Positions 32,151 to 40,923 of a stretch of 57,960 nucleotides of DNA are shown here, piece by piece. This DNA is from an uncultured Senegalimassilia sp. (GTDB lineage Bacteria; Actinomycetota; Coriobacteriia; Coriobacteriales; Eggerthellaceae), in NCBI GenBank assembly GCA_934630815.1, contig CAKTWI010000016.1:1-57960 (forward strand). Direction: 5' to 3'. The notes beneath the pieces were generated by a model. The model saw only the letters and a list, made by a program, of their open reading frames with translations, was not told where the DNA came from and did no database searches. Position numbers and translations under genes: made by a program. How positions within the stretch are numbered: position 1 is the first letter of the stretch; each line of letters starts with the position of its first letter.

Positions 32151-32369
32151 ATGGCTACCATCGACACCGTTAAGGAAGTCCTGGAAGAGAACCTGGACAT
32201 CAACCCTGAGTCCGTTAACGAAGACTCCACGTTCGACTCCCTGGGCATCGACTCCCTGGACATGGTCGAGCTGATCTGCGACCTGGAGGAGAAGTGCGAC
32301 GTGGACTTCGGCGAGCCCGAGGGTCTGAAGACCGTCGGCGAGCTGGTCGAGTACATCGACTCCCTGTAA
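32151..32369 (+). CDS. acpP: Acyl carrier protein
   Basis: This 72-residue carrier holds growing acyl chains in fatty acid synthesis. The phosphopantetheine site is Ser35 in GIDSLDMVEL, preceded by the typical DSTFDSLG. The protein is strongly acidic and of the usual length. It stands alone rather than inside a fab cluster. Codon use is highly biased, as for an abundant protein. Two hairpins follow (32385-32413 and 32466-32501). Confidence 0.93.
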   Translation: MATIDTVKEVLEENLDINPESVNEDSTFDSLGIDSLDMVELICDLEEKCDVDFGEPEGLKTVGELVEYIDSL

Positions 32370-32384
32370 GCCGCAACGCTTATC

Positions 32385-32413
32385 GAGCACGTTAGCCCCA
32401 TGTTAACGTGCTC
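32385..32413 (+). terminator. Hairpin just after acpP
   Basis: GAGCACGTTA (32385-32394) pairs with TAACGTGCTC (32404-32413). It has no T run and may stabilise the acpP mRNA end ahead of the main terminator. Confidence 0.45.
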
Positions 32414-32465
32414 AACTGCGCAAACTAAAGCGCGATAACCGAAGCCGGCTTTTAAGTCGGATGTT

Positions 32466-32507
32466 GAGGACCGGCCCCGGAATTGCCCGGGGCCGGTCCT
32501 CGCTTTT
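32466..32507 (+). terminator. Intrinsic terminator of acpP
   Basis: GAGGACCGGCCCCGG (32466-32480) pairs perfectly with CCGGGGCCGGTCCTC (32487-32501), followed by GCTTTT. Confidence 0.85.
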
Positions 32508-32729
32508 CCCGTTGCTTGTTGCTTTCAAGCTGATAACGGGGAAGCGGGCAACGGAGCGTGCGAGTCGTCTTCGTCTCTTAGGGGTGCGAAGGCCCCGATG
32601 CGGCTCGCGCTCATTTGCGAAAAAGCTCGAATTCGCCCGCGCCCTATTCGTACTGACCCGTAAAGTCAGGACTCGAGCTTGCTCGAGCACCATATGCCTT
32701 GCTTGTAACCGCGCACCCGCGCCCACGAA

Positions 32730-32755
32730 AAGGGGCGGCCCGAAGGCCGCCCCTT
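32730..32755 (-). terminator. Intrinsic terminator of hpf
   Basis: AAGGGGCGGCC (32730-32740) pairs with GGCCGCCCCTT (32745-32755) around a TTCG loop on the minus strand, followed there by TTTCG. Confidence 0.75.
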
Positions 32756-32810
32756 GCAAAATGCATTTGTCCCGCACTGGCGATCAACGCGCAGATGCGA
32801 TGCGTTCGCG

Positions 32811-33368
32811 CTACTCCTTCTGCTTCAGCAGGCCGTAACCACCGTCGTCGCGGCGATACAGCACGTTGACCAGGTTCGTGTCGCGGTCGGTGTAAGCGAA
32901 GAAGTCGTGACCCAGCAGGTCGATCTGCACCAGGGCCTCTTCCTCGGTCAGCGGCGCGAACTCGATTTCCTTCACGCGGACGACTTCCTCGTCGGCGGCG
33001 AATTCAGCCATCAGGCTTTCGGGATCGAACTCGCCGACAGGGGCGACTGCGGCCTCGCGCGGCTTGCGGTCGAGCACGCGGGTCTTGAACTTGCGAAGCT
33101 GGCGAAGAACCTTGGCAGCCGCAACGTCGATGGCGGCGTACATGTCCTCTTCGGACTCCTCCACGCGTACGATGTGGCCCTTGGTGCGCAGCGTGACCTC
33201 GCAGATAGCGGGGGTGGCGTTGGCGGGGTTCTTCTCCACATGCAGCACGACTTCGGCATCCAGCGGATTGATGTCCATGACCTTCATGGAATTGCCGATT
33301 TTGTCTTCGGCGTACTCGCGCAGCGCATCGGTTACAGGCATTTTGCGTCCGGTGACGGTAATGCTCAT
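32811..33368 (-). CDS. hpf: Ribosome hibernation promoting factor, long form
   Basis: This 185-residue protein dimerises 70S ribosomes in stationary phase. The N-terminal RaiA/HPF domain is at 1-105 (ITVTGRKMPVTDALREYAE, then VEESEEDMYAAIDVAAAKVLRQL given by its ends only). A linker and the C-terminal dimerisation domain follow, with VRVKEIEFAPLTEEEALVQI and HDFFAYTDRDTNLVNVLYRR. Both domains together define the long form. ATG 33368 is chosen over the GTG at 33377 because GAGGTG lies nine bases upstream of the ATG. It is monocistronic on the minus strand. Confidence 0.92.
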   Translation of the reverse strand: MSITVTGRKMPVTDALREYAEDKIGNSMKVMDINPLDAEVVLHVEKNPANATPAICEVTLRTKGHIVRVEESEEDMYAAIDVAAAKVLRQLRKFKTRVLDRKPREAAVAPVGEFDPESLMAEFAADEEVVRVKEIEFAPLTEEEALVQIDLLGHDFFAYTDRDTNLVNVLYRRDDGGYGLLKQKE

Positions 33369-33771
33369 GTCAATCACCTCTTCTTCGCGGCGGACAAAAA
33401 AGACCGACGGTGTTTCTCCTGCTCAGAACCGTAAAAAGTTCTTTCCAGATAGGTGGCAGGTTATCCCCTTCCGTCGAATCTGTAAGTACAGCATAGCGCA
33501 CTTTACCTTGATTTAACCGGCGAATTCCCGGTATTTTCGGGTTCGTTCGTAAACGTTTTGAAAACGTCAACGCCACGTTCCCGGGCGTGTCGCAACGCCG
33601 CCATGATAGACTGTGCCGAATCCGCGAAGCTGCCTGCAAGGCGTCTATCGCGAAGGGCGGAAAGGGGCGTTCCGAACCCCCGCCGGCTCGTTTCGCCACG
33701 GAACGCGCCCCATGAAATAGCAAGCTTCGTTTCGCGGGCGGCTTAGGCGCTTCCCGCAAGTTAGGCAGGAC
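33369..33771. other. Divergent intergenic region between hpf and nhaA
   Basis: 403 bases without a gene. On the minus strand TTAAAT (33516-33511) and TATGCT (33495-33490), 15 bases apart, could serve hpf. On the plus strand TGATAGACT at 33604-33612 is an extended -10 candidate for nhaA. Confidence 0.4.
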
Positions 33772-35271
33772 ATGACCGACAGCCGTATCTATATCAAAGA
33801 GGTGCAGGGCCATCAGCATCGCTATCAGAAGCTCATCCAGCTGACGCATTCGTCCACGAAGGCCGCCGGTGCCATGCTGCTCGCCGCCGTGGTGGCGCTC
33901 ATCGTGGCCAACACCGCCGTGCACGAGCCGTTCCTGGAGTTCTGGCATTCGCATGTGGGCTTCTTCTTCGGCGAATCCGTTGTCGAGATGTCGCTTGCGC
34001 ACGTGATCAACGACGTGTTCATGGCCGTGTTCTTCCTCTTGGTGGGCTTGGAAGTGAAATACGAGCTCACGGTGGGTGAGCTGACGAACATCCGTCAGGC
34101 TCTGCTGCCCATCATGGCGGCCGTCGGCGGCGTTCTGGCCCCCATCGCCATCTACCTGGTGTTCAACGCTGCCGACCCGCTAACCGTTGGCGGTTGGGGC
34201 GTTCCCACGGCAACCGACATCGCGTTCGCGCTGGGCATCCTGGCGCTTCTGGGCAACCGCGTGCCGGCCGGCGTGCGCGTGTTCCTTTCCACGCTCGCCG
34301 TGGCCGACGACATCATCGCCATCCTGGTCATCGCCATCTTCTACGGTCAAAGCCCGTCGCTGGCGTGGCTGCTCGCCGCGGGCGTGGTGCTTGCCGTGCT
34401 GGTCGCCATGAATAGGGGGCATGTGTACTCGCTGCTTCCGTATATGCTGGTGGGCGCCTTGCTGTGGTACTGCGTATATATGTCCGGCGTGCATTCCACC
34501 ATCGCCGGCGTGCTGCTGGCGTTCGCTATCCCGTCCGGTTCGCGCGTGAACCTGCGCACCTTCGCCACCTGGTCCGACTCCAAGGTCCGAGAAGCGAATC
34601 GCGCCTTCGATCCCGAGGAGCCCGTGCTGGCGCAGGGTCGCTATATGGAAACCGTCCGACACTTGTCGCACGTGGCGCGCCAGGTGGTGCCGCCGGCGAC
34701 GCGCTTGGAGCACAAGCTGTACCCGTGGGTGTATTTCGGCATCCTGCCGCTGTTCGCCTTGACCAACGCCGACGTCAGCTTCGCCGGTATGGACGTGGGG
34801 TCGCTGTTCGCCTCCCCGGTGTTCTTCGGCATCTTCTTCGGCCTTCTGGTGGGCAAGCCGCTCGGCATCATGCTCATGAGCTTCCTGGTGGTGAAGCTCA
34901 AGCTGGCCAGCCTGCCTGAGAACGTCAACTGGCAGCACATGCTGGGCGCGTCCATCCTGGGCGGCGTCGGCTTCACCATGGCCATCTTCGTGGCGAACCT
35001 TGCCTTCACCGATGCGGTGTTGGTGGCAACGGCGAAGCTGGGAATCCTGCTGGCATCGCTTGCGGCGGGCGTGCTGGGCTTCACCTTCCTGCTGGTGCAG
35101 GCGCGCGGCGCCCAGAAACAGGGCGTGGCGTTCGTGGACCCGGCTGTCGAAGGCGCTGATGGCGACCTGGAGGCGCTGCCCACCGCGGCGCGCGAGGCCG
35201 CGCTCGAGGGCCGCGAGATGCTGCATGATTTGGAAGCAGACGAGGAGCTCGACCCCCGCGGCGTAGCGTAA
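33772..35271 (+). CDS. nhaA: Na+/H+ antiporter NhaA
   Basis: This 499-residue inner-membrane antiporter exchanges sodium for protons. Typical NhaA elements are present: HVINDVFMAVFFLLVGLEVKYE (landmark only) in helices II-III, GGWGVPTATDIAFALGILAL, the two essential aspartates in TLAVADDIIAILVIA, and GVGFTMAIFVANLAF near the end. Eleven or twelve helices are predicted. The protein is about 100 residues longer than E. coli NhaA because of a hydrophilic segment after helix VIII (DPEEPVLAQGRYMETVRHL) and an acidic C-terminal tail of some 60 residues. A hairpin lies just after the stop. Confidence 0.92.
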   Translation: MTDSRIYIKEVQGHQHRYQKLIQLTHSSTKAAGAMLLAAVVALIVANTAVHEPFLEFWHSHVGFFFGESVVEMSLAHVINDVFMAVFFLLVGLEVKYELTVGELTNIRQALLPIMAAVGGVLAPIAIYLVFNAADPLTVGGWGVPTATDIAFALGILALLGNRVPAGVRVFLSTLAVADDIIAILVIAIFYGQSPSLAWLLAAGVVLAVLVAMNRGHVYSLLPYMLVGALLWYCVYMSGVHSTIAGVLLAFAIPSGSRVNLRTFATWSDSKVREANRAFDPEEPVLAQGRYMETVRHLSHVARQVVPPATRLEHKLYPWVYFGILPLFALTNADVSFAGMDVGSLFASPVFFGIFFGLLVGKPLGIMLMSFLVVKLKLASLPENVNWQHMLGASILGGVGFTMAIFVANLAFTDAVLVATAKLGILLASLAAGVLGFTFLLVQARGAQKQGVAFVDPAVEGADGDLEALPTAAREAALEGREMLHDLEADEELDPRGVA

Positions 35272-35701
35272 GGAGCGTAGCGCGCCGCAGGGCGCGCTTG
35301 CGAAAAGGCCGTCGGCCCGTGCTTGCTCGGTCTCGTGCATCGCTGCTCGGCTTTGCGTTGCTTCTCGGTTCCGGGCGTTGCGCCTCGGATTGCGCGTCCC
35401 TTCGACTCCTGGTGTTGCTCCTCGGCTCGCGCCCTCCTGCTTTCGCGTCGTCGCCCGGTCCCCTGCGTTCGCTCCTCGAATGCCGCCGTTTGCGACGGGG
35501 CCGCCGCCGCTGTGTGCGCAAGCTGCGCAGGCGCGGCGCGCAAGGGAATCGTTGCGGTATACTTTCCGACAGTTCAATCGCTTGCAATGCCGATGCGCTC
35601 ATGCGCGCATCGGCCTATGGCGCCCCGCCGGCAAAACCGGCGTTCGCGCTTGCGGGTGCTGCGTATTCGCGGCGCCCGTGTTTTCGACCAAGGAGGATCG
35701 C
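35272..35701. other. Intergenic region between nhaA and glmU
   Basis: 430 bases of very G+C-rich sequence. Long open frames cross it but none has a ribosome site. A hairpin AGCGCGCC/GGCGCGCT (35279-35286 with 35291-35298) follows nhaA. TATACT at 35558-35563 is the best glmU promoter signal. Confidence 0.5.
35558..35563 (+). promoter_or_regulatory. Probable -10 box of glmU
   Basis: TATACT, 138 bases before the start. This would leave a 130-nt leader. No convincing -35 was seen. Confidence 0.4.
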
Positions 35702-37087
35702 ATGGAAGCTGCCGCTATCGTTTTGGCTGCGGGCGCGGGCACCCGTATGAAGTCCAAAAAGCCCAAGGTGGCCCACGAGGTTTTGGGCAAGCCGCTCGTG
35801 CGCTGGGTGGTCGACGCCGCCCACGCCGCCGGCGTCACCCAGGTGGCGACGGTGGTCGGCCATGCCCGCGAGCAGGTCATCCCGCTGGTCGAGAGCGACA
35901 CGCAGGTCGTGGTGCAGGAAGTGCAGAACGGCACGGCGGGCGCGGTGCTTGCCTGCGCCGACGCTTTCGCCGGCTTCGACGGCTCGCTGTCGGTGCTCAC
36001 CGGCGACTGCCCGCTCATCAAGCCCGAGACCATCGCCCGCTTGGCGCAGGTGCGCGACGAGAACAACGCCGCCGTGGTGGTGCTCACCATGAAGCTGGAC
36101 GACCCCACCGGCTACGGCCGCATCATCCGCGATGCCGACGGCCAGGTCGAGCGCATCGTCGAGCAGAAGGACGCTACGCCCGAGGAGGCGGCGGTCAACG
36201 AGTGCAACTCCGGCTTCTACTGCTTCGACGCCCGCGCCTTGTTCGACGCGTTGGCCCAGGTCAGCAATAACAACGCCCAGGGCGAGTTCTATCTCACCGA
36301 CGTGCTTGAGATCTGCCGCAACGCCGGCCGCCCCGTGCTGGCGCTCGCCACCGACGACGCCACCGAGTGCCTGGGCGTCAACTCCCGCATCCAGCTGGCC
36401 CAGGTCACCAAGGTCATGCAGCGCCGCATCAACCACGCGCACATGGCCGCCGGCGTCACCATGGTCGACCCCGACCAGGTGTGGATCGGCCCGGACGTGA
36501 AGATCGCCCAGGACGTCGAGCTGCTTCCCCAGGTCATGCTCATGGGCGCCACCGAGATCGGCGAGGACAGCGTCATCGGCCCGAACACGCGCCTGACCGA
36601 CACCAAGGTCGGCCGCGGCTGCGTTATCGAGGAGACGGTGTCCATCGAGGCCCAGATCGACGACGCCGCAACCGCCGGCCCGCGCGCCTACCTGCGCCCG
36701 GGCACGCACCTGTGCGAGGGCGCGAAAGCCGGCACGCACGTGGAGATTAAGAAATCCACCATCGGCCGCGGCAGCAAGGTCCCGCACCTCAGCTACATCG
36801 GCGACACCACCATGGGCGAGGGCGTTAATATCGGCGCCGGCTCCATCACCTGCAACTATGACGGCAAGAAGAAGTGGCCCACCACCATCGGCGACAACGT
36901 GTTCGTGGGCAGCGATACCATGATGGTGGCTCCCGTGACCATCGGCGACGGCGCCATCATCGGCGCGGCGTCGTGCATCACCAAGGAGGTGGCGCCCGAT
37001 GCGCTCGCGCTCACACGCCCTGAGCAGAAGGAGATTCCCGGCTGGGCCGCTAAAAAGCGCGCCCGTCAGGCCGCAGAAGGCAAGTAA
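35702..37087 (+). CDS. glmU: Bifunctional GlcNAc-1-P uridylyltransferase / GlcN-1-P acetyltransferase
   Basis: This 461-residue enzyme makes UDP-GlcNAc, the entry sugar nucleotide for peptidoglycan and surface glycans. The N-terminal pyrophosphorylase domain has LAAGAGTRMKSKKPK and the NGTAGAVL and LTGDCPL segments. From about residue 250 the left-handed beta-helix shows hexapeptide repeats (IGPNTRL, VGRGCVIE, IGAGSITCNYDGKKKWPT). AAGGAGG lies just upstream of ATG 35702; the longer open frame has no site. The order glmU-prs-pth matches the conserved arrangement in many Gram-positive bacteria. Confidence 0.95.
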   Translation: MEAAAIVLAAGAGTRMKSKKPKVAHEVLGKPLVRWVVDAAHAAGVTQVATVVGHAREQVIPLVESDTQVVVQEVQNGTAGAVLACADAFAGFDGSLSVLTGDCPLIKPETIARLAQVRDENNAAVVVLTMKLDDPTGYGRIIRDADGQVERIVEQKDATPEEAAVNECNSGFYCFDARALFDALAQVSNNNAQGEFYLTDVLEICRNAGRPVLALATDDATECLGVNSRIQLAQVTKVMQRRINHAHMAAGVTMVDPDQVWIGPDVKIAQDVELLPQVMLMGATEIGEDSVIGPNTRLTDTKVGRGCVIEETVSIEAQIDDAATAGPRAYLRPGTHLCEGAKAGTHVEIKKSTIGRGSKVPHLSYIGDTTMGEGVNIGAGSITCNYDGKKKWPTTIGDNVFVGSDTMMVAPVTIGDGAIIGAASCITKEVAPDALALTRPEQKEIPGWAAKKRARQAAEGK

Positions 37088-37121
37088 ACCGCATCTGCCA
37101 TAAGCCTTTCGCAATCTGCAG

Positions 37122-37180
37122 GGCCGGCTGGCCGTGAAGTCCTCATAGAGGGTTCGCGTGCCAGCTGGCCTTTTCCTTTT
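37122..37180 (+). terminator. Intrinsic terminator between glmU and prs
   Basis: GGCCGGCTGGC (37122-37132) pairs, with one G-T wobble, with GCCAGCTGGCC (37160-37170), followed by TTTTCCTTTT. The loop is long (27 bases). Confidence 0.65.
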
Positions 37181-37239
37181 CCGCCAGGTAAAATAACTTC
37201 CGTATGAACAACTGCGAAGCGATGCGAAGGAGCACGCGC

Positions 37240-38217
37240 ATGACTGCGGAAATGGAAAAGCGTAAGAGGATGGCAGTGTTTTCGGGTTCTTCGAACCTGA
37301 AGCTGGCCGACGAGATCGCACAGGAGCTGGGCATCTCCCTGGGCAATGTGAAGCTGGAGAAGTTCGCCAACGGCGAAATCTACGCTCGCTACCAGGAAAG
37401 CGTTCGCGGCGCCGATGTGTTCATCGTGCAGTCTGTGTGCTCGAGCCCCAACGGCTTCGACGTCAACGACAACCTCATGGAGCTGCTCATCATGATCGAC
37501 GCCGCTAAGCGCGCCAGCGCGCACAGCGTCAGCGCCGTCATCACGCATTACGGCTACGCGCGCCAGGACCGCAAAGCCGCCCCGCGCGAGCCCATCACCG
37601 CTAAGCTTGTCGCCGACCTGCTCACCGCCGCCGGCGCCGACAACATCATCGCCATCGACCTGCATCAGGACGCCATCCAGGGCTTCTTCGATAAGCCGGT
37701 TAACCACATGACGGCCATGCCCATCTTCGTGGACTACTTCGAGCAGAAGGGCTTCAAGTCCGAGGAACTGTGCGTGGTGTCCCCCGACGTGGGTCGCGCA
37801 AAGGCCGCCAAGAAGTTCTCCACGCTGCTTGATTGCGACATCGCCATCATGCACAAGGACCGTCCGAAGCACAACCAGGCTGAGATCACGGCCCTGATCG
37901 GCGACGTGAAGGACAAGATCTGCATCCTCAACGACGACATGATCGACACCGCCGGCAGCCTGGTGGCCGCCGCCACCACGCTCAAGGCCAAGGGTGCGAA
38001 GAAGATCTACGCCTGCGCAACGCACGGCCTGTTCAGCGGCCCTGCCTACGAGCGTCTTGAGAACTCCTGCATCGAGGAGGTCGTGGTTACCAACGCCGTG
38101 CCCGTGCCGCTCGAGCGCCAGACCGGCAAGATCAAGGTTGTCACGCTGGCCCCGCTGTTCGCTCAGACCATCAAGAACGTGTACAACAACGGCTCCGTCG
38201 CAAGCCTGTTCGAATAA
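37240..38217 (+). CDS. prs: Ribose-phosphate pyrophosphokinase (PRPP synthetase)
   Basis: This 325-residue enzyme makes PRPP for nucleotide, histidine and tryptophan synthesis. Landmarks are KLEKFANGEIYARYQESVRG near the start, the RQDRKAAPREPITAKL flexible-loop region, VDLHQDAIQGFF-type segment (here AIDLHQDAIQGFF) and the PRPP-binding loop CILNDDMIDTAGSLV. ATG 37240 is preferred because AAGGAG sits at 37222-37227 and lies inside the longer frame that begins at 37204. A TAAAAT box at 37189-37194 is a possible -10. Confidence 0.94.
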   Translation: MTAEMEKRKRMAVFSGSSNLKLADEIAQELGISLGNVKLEKFANGEIYARYQESVRGADVFIVQSVCSSPNGFDVNDNLMELLIMIDAAKRASAHSVSAVITHYGYARQDRKAAPREPITAKLVADLLTAAGADNIIAIDLHQDAIQGFFDKPVNHMTAMPIFVDYFEQKGFKSEELCVVSPDVGRAKAAKKFSTLLDCDIAIMHKDRPKHNQAEITALIGDVKDKICILNDDMIDTAGSLVAAATTLKAKGAKKIYACATHGLFSGPAYERLENSCIEEVVVTNAVPVPLERQTGKIKVVTLAPLFAQTIKNVYNNGSVASLFE

Positions 38218-38549
38218 TCGTTTCGCCTCTCGGACCGTCGGCGAGTTTGCTTGACGTCGCAAGTCCTTGCGTCACGCTGCCTTCGCGCTCGTCTGCTCGG
38301 ACGCGGCCTTCGGGGTCGCGCTGACGCGGTGGTTCGCGATGGGGTCCGGCTGCATGGTGGCGTATCCTAAAACGGGGAAAGCCCGCCTGGCTTCGCAAGG
38401 GGCTCGGGCGGGCTTCGCTTGTCGTTGGGGCAAGACGCGCAGGGCCTGGAAACGTCGCGATGGCGTTCGGGCCCCGTCGGTCCTGGCAACTTTTCGCTTG
38501 ATGAAGGCTTCGGGTGCGATCCTAGAATGCGTATACGAGAAGGAAAAGC
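38218..38549. other. Intergenic region between prs and pth
   Basis: 332 bases without a gene. The prs terminator lies at 38379-38415. A possible pth promoter is TTGATG (38498-38503) with TAGAAT (38523-38528), spacing 19. Confidence 0.45.
38379..38415 (+). terminator. Hairpin terminator after prs
   Basis: AAGCCCGCC (38379-38387) pairs with GGCGGGCTT (38407-38415). Only a short T-rich tail follows. Confidence 0.6.
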
Positions 38550-39107
38550 ATGTTTTTGATTGTTGGCCTGGGAAATCCGGGCGAGGAATACGAGCACACG
38601 CGCCATAACGCCGGCTTCGATTCGCTTGATCTGGTGGCGGAGGAAGTGGGCGCGCGCTATTGGAAGACCGAGTGCGGCGCGCTCACGGCTAAGGGCGTGT
38701 GGCGCGACCACGACGTGGTGCTGGCTAAGCCGCAAAGTTATATGAACACGTCGGGCGGGCCGGTGAAGCAGCTGATGAACGCTTACGGCGTGAAGGCCGA
38801 CCATCTGATCGTCATCCATGACGAGCTGGATATCGACCCGGGTACCATCCGCGTGAAGTTCGGCGGCGGCCATGCCGGCCATAACGGGCTTCGCAGCATC
38901 TGCGACAAGCTGGGCACGCGCGACTGGTTCCGCGTGCGCTGCGGCATCGGCCGCCCGCCGGGACGTATGCCGGTGGTCGATTGGGTGCTGGGCCGTCCGA
39001 AGAAGGAGCAGGCCGACGATTTCGCCCAGGCAACGCACCTGGCAAGCCAGGCGGCACTGGGCCTGGTCACCGATGGTCTGGAGAAAACCCAGCAACGCTT
39101 CAACTAA
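38550..39107 (+). CDS. pth: Peptidyl-tRNA hydrolase
   Basis: This 185-residue esterase recycles tRNA from prematurely released peptidyl-tRNA. Landmarks are LIVGLGNPGEEYEHTRHNAG with the catalytic His of TRHNAG, KPQSYMNTSGGPV, VIHDELDIDPG with the conserved Asp, and GGGHAGHNGLRSI. Length is normal. It follows prs, as in many Gram-positives. AGAAGGAAAAGC lies just before the ATG. A paired family A repeat begins 16 bases past the stop. Confidence 0.94.
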   Translation: MFLIVGLGNPGEEYEHTRHNAGFDSLDLVAEEVGARYWKTECGALTAKGVWRDHDVVLAKPQSYMNTSGGPVKQLMNAYGVKADHLIVIHDELDIDPGTIRVKFGGGHAGHNGLRSICDKLGTRDWFRVRCGIGRPPGRMPVVDWVLGRPKKEQADDFAQATHLASQAALGLVTDGLEKTQQRFN

Positions 39108-39123
39108 CGGGCCGGGTGGGTGT

Positions 39124-39205
39124 GAACGGGGGGACGGAGGTGTGTTCGCGCTGGGGCCCTCCGTCTCCGAAGGACATCCGCGAACACACCTCCGTCCCCC
39201 CGTTC
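39124..39205. repeat. Paired family A repeat (REPIN-like), variant
   Basis: A 24-nt variant of the family A unit at 39124-39147 has its exact inverse at 39182-39205. The 34-nt loop lies between. The variant carries GGGGGG where other copies have AGGGG, and both arms share the change, so pairing is kept. Confidence 0.9.
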
Positions 39206-39269
39206 ACCTGCATTTTCGCACGCCCGTTTTGCCGTGCCTGAGCATTGGCCCGGGCAGTGTGTGCAGTGC

Positions 39270-39292
39270 GAACACACCTCCGTCCCCTGTTC
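39270..39292 (-). repeat. Family A intergenic repeat, single inverted copy
   Basis: Exact 23-nt unit read on the minus strand. It lies just before the MFS transporter gene and inside an open frame that starts at 39234; that frame start is rejected. Confidence 0.9.
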
Positions 39293-39368
39293 AGCCGCGG
39301 CCCCTGTCCGCTGGTGTTTCGACATGCCCGTTCTGCCGTGCTCGAGCGGCTTGCGAAAGGAGGGGCTC

Positions 39369-40772
39369 TTGCCTGCAACCGACAAACGTGCTGCATATGC
39401 GTTGTTCGCGCTCGTGGTGCTTGCTGCGGCGTGCGGCAACCTGTCGCAAACCGCGGTGAACGCCATGATGATGGGCATTGTGGCGGATATGGGCGTTACC
39501 GTGGAGCTTGGCCAGTGGCTGAGCACCGGCTACATGCTCATGCTCGGGGTTGCCGTGCCGGCCGTCACCTGGATTTCCAAGCGCTTCAGCGCACGGCAAC
39601 ATGTCCTGCTTGCCTTGGGCCTGTCGCTTGCGGGCTCGCTGATGTGCCTGGCGGCGCCTGGCTTCTGGGTGTTGCTGGCGGGGCGTATCCTGCAGGCGGT
39701 TTCCACCGGCATCCTCCTGCCGTTCATGACCACCATCGCCATGGTCAGCTTCCCTCCGGGCCGTCAAGCCACGGCCATGGGCATCGCCGGGGTCGCTATG
39801 GGCTTTGCGCCCAACATCGGGCCCACCGTGGGCGGCGCCATGGCATCGACGTGGGGCTGGCGAAGCTTCTTCGTCTTGTTGGCGGCGTTGACCTGCCTGT
39901 TGACGCTGTGCGCCTTGGCGCTGGTGAAGCCTTCGAAGCCGCATGACGCCTCGGCACGCTTGGACGCGGGCTCGCTGATTCTGTCCACCTTAGGCCTGGG
40001 AGGCGTGCTGCTGGGCTTCAGCAACGCTTCCAGCTTCGCCCTAAGCAGCCCCTATGTATGGGTCCCGCTTGTTGCGGGCGCGGGGCTGTGCGCGGCATTC
40101 GTCGTACGCCAAAAGCGTCTGGATAGCCCGCTCATCGACCTGGGCGTGTTCCGCTCGACCCGCTTCAACGCCGGCTTCGCGGCGCAGAACCTGCTGTTCG
40201 CCTCCTTCATGGGCGTCACGCTGGTGGTGCCATTGTATGTGGAAGGCCTGTGCGGCGGCACGGCGCTTCAGGCGGGCATGGTGCTGCTGCCGGGCACCGT
40301 CACCGCGTTGGTGCTCAACCCGCTCGGCGGCGTGCTGACCGACCGTATAGGCGCGCGAAGGGTGTGCCTGGTAGGCGGGCTTTTGCTCTCCGCCGGCGCC
40401 GTGCCCATGTGCTTCTTGGACGCCGCCTCGCCGCTGTGGCAGGCGGTCGTGTTCCAAGGCGTGCGCGCATGCGGCGTGTCGCTGCTCATCGGCCCGCTTA
40501 CCCAGTGGAGCCTGGCGGACCTGCCGCGGCCGCTCGTGCCGCACGGCAGCTCGCTGTCCATCGCGGTGCGCCAGGCTTGTGCCGGCTTTGGCACGTCGGC
40601 CATGGTGCTGGCCATCTCGGCGGGGCAGGGGATAGCCGCCCGCGGCGGGCTGGCCGTCGGGCTGCAGGCTGCGCCGGACGTGCTTGCGGCCTTGCCGTAC
40701 CACCTGGCGTTCTGCTTCTCGGCCGTGCTGTCGCTGTGTTTGTTCGCGGCCATGGCGTGGAAGGTGCGTTAG
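39369..40772 (+). CDS. MFS drug/metabolite transporter, DHA2 (14-helix) type
   Basis: This 467-residue permease has about 14 hydrophobic segments. Family signatures are GQWLSTGYMLMLGVAVP in helix 2 and the GRILQAVSTGILLP and GIAGVAMGFAPNIGPTVGG blocks of helices 4-5 (antiporter motif C). Members export drugs or small molecules with proton exchange. The chosen start is TTG 39369: it follows a strong AAAGGAGG (39357-39363) at five bases and puts helix 1 near the N-terminus. The longer ATG frame would begin inside the family A repeat region. It ends near a promoter for the following transporter operon. Confidence 0.85.
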   Translation: MPATDKRAAYALFALVVLAAACGNLSQTAVNAMMMGIVADMGVTVELGQWLSTGYMLMLGVAVPAVTWISKRFSARQHVLLALGLSLAGSLMCLAAPGFWVLLAGRILQAVSTGILLPFMTTIAMVSFPPGRQATAMGIAGVAMGFAPNIGPTVGGAMASTWGWRSFFVLLAALTCLLTLCALALVKPSKPHDASARLDAGSLILSTLGLGGVLLGFSNASSFALSSPYVWVPLVAGAGLCAAFVVRQKRLDSPLIDLGVFRSTRFNAGFAAQNLLFASFMGVTLVVPLYVEGLCGGTALQAGMVLLPGTVTALVLNPLGGVLTDRIGARRVCLVGGLLLSAGAVPMCFLDAASPLWQAVVFQGVRACGVSLLIGPLTQWSLADLPRPLVPHGSSLSIAVRQACAGFGTSAMVLAISAGQGIAARGGLAVGLQAAPDVLAALPYHLAFCFSAVLSLCLFAAMAWKVR

Positions 40773-40811
40773 CGCATCTTGTGCCGTTCGCGGTCGTTTT
40801 CGCGCCAGCGG

Positions 40812-40839
40812 TTGCACGTTCCGGCGCGTCTGGTATACT
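40812..40839 (+). promoter_or_regulatory. Probable sigma-70-type promoter of the amino acid ABC operon
   Basis: TTGCAC (40812-40817) and TATACT (40834-40839) with a 16-base spacer. The start codon of the binding protein lies 85 bases downstream. This is one of the best promoter matches in the window. Confidence 0.65.
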
Positions 40840-40923
40840 TCACTTCAGCACTCTACTGTGATAAAGTGATTGCTAAGGAACCAAGCAGCCATGCCTGCGG
40901 GCATGCGCGGAAGGGAAGGGAAC

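Larger units (their letters stand above)
32370..32810. other. Convergent intergenic region between acpP and hpf
   Basis: 441 bases. It holds the two acpP hairpins and the hpf terminator. The 32520-32720 stretch carries no gene I can support. Confidence 0.6.

Noticed and set aside
34180..35577. 465-codon minus-strand frame
   Set aside because: Antisense shadow of nhaA. Its His, Gln and Arg content and lack of hydrophobic core argue against a real protein.
35272..35701. tRNA or small RNA gene between nhaA and glmU
   Set aside because: No cloverleaf, no conserved T-arm (GGTTCGA) sequence and no promoter-terminator pair around a short transcript.
39234..39368. N-terminal extension of the MFS transporter
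   Set aside because: It would translate family A repeat sequence. A strong Shine-Dalgarno and TTG at 39369 give a better start.
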